Made by a program: the position numbers and the translations under genes. From Dermatemys mawii (Eukaryota; Chordata; Testudines; Dermatemydidae): 64,000 nucleotides of DNA. Positions 59,656 to 64,000 of the stretch are shown here, piece by piece; the stretch's first letter is position 1, and every line of letters starts with the position of its first letter. Location: assembly GCA_007922305.1 (NCBI GenBank), contig ML677374.1, positions 10,904,492-10,968,491 on the forward strand, in the 5' to 3' direction. Below the pieces are notes generated by a model. It did no database searches, had not been told where the DNA came from, and saw only the letters and a list, made by a program, of their open reading frames with translations.

Positions 59656-61333
59656 TTATTTCTCTGTTGAGAAAACATTTAGTTCTTGGAGCTTTTCACT
59701 TAAATAGGTGGTGTCTGCCTCAGTTAGACTTTCTGAGTCTGTTGGACTTTCCAGGAACTTGGTTCCTGCGCAGGCCTTTCCGGTCACTGGGTCTATGACA
59801 TTTCCAACCTTGAAAACAATCTCAGCCAGTTCATGTTTCACATTTTTGGTTCTCCGCTCAGGCAAAGCTTTTAGAAGAACAATGTCTCCGATGGCACATT
59901 GCTGCAATGGATCATGAGCGAAACAAGTTTTTCGCTTGTTAAAGAACTGTTGGAGAGAAGGAGAAAAGGAAACCCAGGCATTAGGACTCAAAACTAAAAG
60001 ATGACCAGTAAACTTATGTTCAAAAGCAAAATGAATTAGAAGTTTCACTAGCAGGCTGATAGTTAAGCATATGTGCACTAACTGGGTTTTTCCCAAGTAA
60101 AGCCTCTGGTAGATGCATACGGTATAATGGTAGAACTGGGCAAATGTAATATTCACTCTTCTTCACCTAGGGTAGATCTTTCGCCTTAGATACTGTCACT
60201 ATTCACCAATCCGTGACTCTAACTCCATTTTTGACCACTAGTTACCTCTGCTTCATTATCTCAGTCCCTCCTATGCTTAAGATGCACCAGCACGACAGTG
60301 CATCACATTCAGCAAAAATGGAGGTCAAGGCTCTTCCAAGCCTAATAATGATTAACATAAACTACATAAGGAAAGAGGTCATGAGATTACATAATTCTCA
60401 TCCTTCTCAATACCCTATCAGTGTGGTACTAGTGTTGCACCAAGATCTCCTATATGAGCACATTTTAGTCCAGTTTGAGTAACTTTTATTGTCTGGGGAA
60501 AATAGCAGGATTGAGACTATATCCTTCAAGAAGTTTATGTAAATTGTTGTGGAAAATGCATGTACTAAAACAGAAAAGAGTCAATTACAAATCTAACCTA
60601 CCTTCTTTTACCTTATAAAGCGCAGAACTGAATAGAGAGAGCATAGTTTCTTCTTAATCTAGTCTTTAATAATAACTGAGGGATGCTTGCCTTATAGTCA
60701 GATTTTATTATTGATAAATCTAAATGGATTCAGTGGTTCAAATGCTAAAGAATATTTCTGCAATTACTTATTCAACAATGTGGTTAGGAAAAAGATATAC
60801 TAGGCAATTATTTTAATGTCGCCATATACAAAAACATCTTATTTTATAACTTTAAGCTTTCAAAATGGAGTAAAAGCCCAGAAACTTATAAAAAATTTTA
60901 AAAGGACTTTTCAAAAATCAAATCACAAAATCAGTAGTCCACTTTCCCAGCTCAGATCAAAATGTGTGTTAACAGAATCATTCAAGGAAATACATGTAAT
61001 AGATAATCTGATATGGCAAATTTTATGTTCTTACATTGGTTTCACTTTCAATGCAGTCATATTCAGAGCTAAATTACCACCCAATATTCTTAATTAGTTG
61101 ACAATGTAAAGTTTGCAGTGAAATCTTAGTATTTCAGAGAGTCAATACAATTTTCTTTTATAGTGAATATGAAAGTGATCTTGCAAAATAAGTTGGTGAC
61201 CAGACCTTACCTTTAATAAATAAGGATCCAGCACAAGTCTTGTCACTCTCACTTTGGCAGTTTTATGCATTTTGGTTCCAATTACTTTCCCTATTATCCA
61301 TTTTGCATGGACAGCTCCACGTAGTCCAGACAT
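59656..61333 (-). CDS. MRPS17: MRPS17: mitochondrial ribosomal protein uS17m, complete, 2 coding exons
   Basis: Component of the small subunit of the mitochondrial ribosome, an OB-fold rRNA-binding protein of the uS17 family. Coding exons 61211-61333 (41 codons) and 59656-59946 (96 codons plus stop), 137 aa in all (human 130). Exon 1 reads [20 protein letters not shown] then [13 protein letters not shown]; exon 2 begins [12 protein letters not shown] and contains [20 protein letters not shown]. Both match the family closely. The extra length is in the C-terminal tail ([17 protein letters not shown]), which is poorly conserved. Exon 1 is preceded by 24 nt of 5' UTR and a good acceptor (AG at 61358-61359), so a noncoding exon lies further upstream and was not identified. 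Intron 1264 bp, GT-AG. Confidence 0.96.
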
Positions 61334-61359
61334 TGTTTAGCTATGATCATCCAGTGCCT

Positions 61360-62784
61360 GGAAAGAAAATTGCAATGTTACTTCATTAAAGAAAAAATTA
61401 AGTGGTTTCTGATCAGTGCCAAAATGACAAACCTGATCCCAACCCAATCTCTCTTTTAGTCCTTAGAAGAGATAAGGCACAGACAGCAGCAGTTCAAATT
61501 TCCCCACATTCCCCTTCCTCAGCCTTGTATTAAAACCAACAAGTAGGAGTGTGTATCAAAACCTACGAGTAGGTCTACACCCAATTTTGAAGACAGCAAC
61601 TGAGGTAGTGATTTCAGGGATCTAGATTAGGACCCCTTGTGTCTACTGAAAAGTGAAATGCACCCAATTCATTTTACCTGGCCCAAATAGCCATCTGATT
61701 AAAATGCTGGATCCAAATTCATAACGTAGAGATGAAAAACTAATTATGTTAATATGAACCTAATCCATATCCAAATTACTGTTCTTGTCTTAGCTTTCTT
61801 TCGTATCTTCACTATAACCCCTTACAATTTTACCTAACATTGTATCATATGAATAGAATGATGTAGAATAGAAAAAACCCAGAAACAAACAAACAAAAGC
61901 CAACCCTTCCGCCCCCCCCCCCCCCAAAAACCAACAATGCCACTACATGAAATATTCCACAGTTGTAGGGATAAAAATATTGAACATATGTCTGTATATT
62001 CCATTATTAATTTAGAAACTGAAACTTCAAAAATATGTCATGATACTTTCAAGATGCACTGGGGGTTAACTAAGTTAAATGTGTTTTTCTCACATCAGAT
62101 GAATTCCATGAGGACTACTTTTAAAATTAGCTCCGCTGTGCAAATAAGAGTGTGTGAATACCACACCAGTCTTGTCTAAACAGGGAAGAATTTCTCTGCT
62201 GTTGCACATTACCATGATGAGCACTAAAAATAACCCTAAGTCTTCAGAAATAAAAATAAATTAGGGCAATTTTAAAATTGTTAGTTCGGTAAACACCTGA
62301 TCCCCTTGTCCAATAAACTTTGCTAAAGACAGTCATCAGCTCTAAAGGAATTTTTAATCTGGCATATTGTTTTGCTAGCTATTTCTCATTAAGCAACAAA
62401 AGCAGAAGTATATACATGGTTGTGCATACTTTTATTTCTACAGTAATCAGCACTAGAAAAGTAAATAATACAATTTAAGGAAAGACTACAAAAGTAGAGA
62501 AATTTCTATCTGAAGTCCCAAGTCTGAGAGGGTGCTAATGCAAACAGTTTTTCTTGTCAGAGGCCTTGGTAAATTCCAGCTATAAACAATTAATGTGACA
62601 AAGAAATAAAATAGCACTGATCTTTTCTGAAACACCTTTTGTGCAATGTTATGCTTGGCTGAAGAGTATCTCCAAATATCTACAAGAGTATAAAACAAAG
62701 AAGCAGCATACTTCAGCAGAGGAGTTAACAGCCAGATCTTCCCTGCACGCACGCACACACACACAATAAAAATATCAATCCTCA
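61360..62784. other. Upstream of MRPS17, no feature placed
   Basis: Expected to hold the MRPS17 noncoding first exon or its intron. No CpG island or clear donor was found here, so that exon may lie beyond the window or be too short to see. A poly-C run is at 61913-61925 and a CA microsatellite at about 62750-62765. Confidence 0.35.
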
Positions 62785-62970
62785 ATTGCGTGGTCTAGTG
62801 GTTGGAGCATTAGACTGAGGGTCAGAATTCCTGGGTGCTATTTCTGCCCCTAACTTGTTGAGTGAACACAGGGGACAAGTCATTTCCCATGACTATAGCT
62901 CACCAGGGATAAATGATAGAGTGAACTGAATCACTAGCATTTATAAGGCATCAGAGATGTGTTGGGTGAG
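62785..62970 (+). mobile_element. MIR-type SINE with tRNA-like head
   Basis: GTGGTCTAGTGGTTGGAGCA (box A) and GGGTCAGAATTCCTGGGT (box B region), followed by 'tttctgcccctaac', 'ggggacaagtcatttccc'. The tRNA-like part lacks acceptor pairing, so it is a SINE head and not a tRNA gene. Confidence 0.8.
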
Positions 62971-63008
62971 AAAGTGCTGTAGTCAGGAAGGCCCAGATCC
63001 TTACAAGT

Positions 63009-63767
63009 ATTTAGGCCAGGGGTGAGCAAACTGCCACATCCGGCCCCATGGGCCCCTCCTAACTGGCCCTTGAGCTCCTGGCTGGGGAGGCTGCCCCTCC
63101 CTCCTCACCCGCAGTTTCAGCACACCGCATGAGCAGCGCTCCGGGGAGCAGGGCTGTGTGCTCCAGGGGATCTGCACAGCAGCATGTCTAGCTCCAGCCA
63201 GACATGCTGTTATGAGAGGTATGGTAACGGGGCCTGAGCTGGGGCTAGGGGGTTGGATACAGGGCAGAGGGTTTCAGGGGGCAGTCAGGGGCTGGGTAAC
63301 AGGGGCATTGGATAGGGTGTAAGAGTCCCAGGGGGCCTGTCGGGGGTGGGGGTGTGGATAGGGTCAGACAAGTCAGGGGACAGGAAGCAGAGGGCTTAGA
63401 TAGGGAGTGAGGCCTGGGAGGGGGTTTGGGGGAGGGTCTCTGGAGGTGGTAACCCGGAGATAAGGAGCGGAGAGGCTCAGATGGGGTGGGGTCTCAGGGT
63501 GGTGCTTAGGGTGGAGGGTCTCAGGAGGGGGCAGTCAGGGGACAAGGAGCAGGGGGGCTCAGATAGAGGGTGCAGTCTTAGGGGGGTGTGGGTCTCCGGA
63601 GAGGGCAGTCAGGGGACAAGGAGCAGGAAGGGGGTTTGGATGGGTCGGGGGTTCTGAGAAGGACAGCTGGGGCAGGAAGTGACTGGATAGGGGGTGGGGC
63701 CAGGCTGTTTGGGGAGGCACCGCCTTACTTACTGGCCCTCCACACAATTTTGAGCCCCGATTTAGGC
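63009..63767. mobile_element. hAT-type DNA transposon with minisatellite core
   Basis: Body 63017-63759 (743 bp). Ends CAGGGGTGAGCAAACTGC and CAATTTTGAGCCCCG, flanked by the perfect 8-bp duplication ATTTAGGC (63009-63016, 63760-63767). From about 63240 to 63700 the interior is a degenerate G-rich tandem repeat built on GGGCAGTCAGGGGACAAGGA and 'ggctcagat', with copies at 63531 and 63603 about 72 bases apart. Confidence 0.88.
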
Positions 63768-64000
63768 ACGTAACACTCACTGATGTCAATGGGAGTGAAC
63801 CACCGAAGTCCTTTTGGAGGAGCTGGGCCCAAGCTGTCTCATGGGGAAGAGAAGTATATAGGGAGAAAAAGATCCAGTCAGGCCAGCTGTAGTGGCCCTG
63901 TCCTGAGAAGCCCCCAGAGCTCCCACCCTGTGAACATCCCACCCCAGAGTCCCCCCGTCTTCCACCCCTCCCGAACCCCTATTGCCCCATCCCCCACCCC
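63768..64000. other. Window edge, no feature
   Basis: GC-rich at the very end (63900-64000, C-rich on plus). Nothing identified; it may be the start of another repeat cut by the window edge. Confidence 0.4.

Noticed and set aside
62785..62860. Possible tRNA gene
   Set aside because: Box A and box B are present but acceptor stem pairing and anticodon arm are not; downstream MIR sequence shows it is a SINE.
1..64000. CRISPR arrays, operons or prokaryotic elements
   Set aside because: No regularly spaced repeats; genes have spliceosomal introns and vertebrate repeats throughout.

Overview
This is nuclear DNA from an amniote vertebrate. The repeat content points to a turtle, or less likely another sauropsid: CR1 LINE 3' ends with TTCTTATG tails, old MIR-type CORE-SINEs, hAT copies with 8-bp target duplications, and short foldback elements. 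All genes are split by GT-AG introns (one is GC-AG) and most of the sequence is intron or intergenic. Species was inferred from repeats and synteny only.

Four protein-coding genes can be followed exon by exon to complete reading frames. CCT6A (minus strand, 1027-11343, 14 coding exons, 531 aa) is the zeta subunit of the cytosolic chaperonin CCT/TRiC. PSPH (plus, 21554-29123, 5 coding exons, 226 aa) is phosphoserine phosphatase. NIPSNAP2/GBAS (minus, 33857-55732, 10 coding exons, 288 aa) is a mitochondrial NIPSNAP protein. MRPS17 (minus, 59656-61333, 2 coding exons, 137 aa) is mitoribosomal protein uS17m. Order and relative orientation match the human 7p11.2 block MRPS17-NIPSNAP2-PSPH-CCT6A, so this is ordinary conserved synteny. 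CCT6A and PSPH diverge from the side of a CpG-rich promoter near 10.7-11.5 kb. PSPH and NIPSNAP2 converge. NIPSNAP2 has its own CpG island at 55.2-56.0 kb. Two introns of CCT6A carry related H/ACA-snoRNA-like sequences on the host strand (5790-5920 and 8924-9055).

Layout: 1-740 downstream of CCT6A; 741-11343 CCT6A; 11.3-11.6 kb shared promoter; 11.7-21.5 kb PSPH upstream or first intron, rich in repeats (CR1, MIR, RTE-like LINE remnant, 5S-like remnant, a large repeat present in inverted copies); 21.5-29.4 kb PSPH; 29.4-32.6 kb convergent intergenic; 32.6-55.7 kb NIPSNAP2 with a long nested CR1/hAT block in intron 3; 56-59.5 kb intergenic; 59.5-61.4 kb MRPS17; 61.4-64 kb upstream of MRPS17, ending in a GC-rich hAT copy with a minisatellite core.

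I found no evidence of a new multigene system. The items most worth a second look are the paired intronic H/ACA-like RNAs, a perfect 39-bp inverted repeat in CCT6A intron 6, a dispersed roughly 70-bp palindromic element with several copies, the GC-AG intron of CCT6A, six hAT insertions whose target duplications can still be read, and several datable nested insertions.
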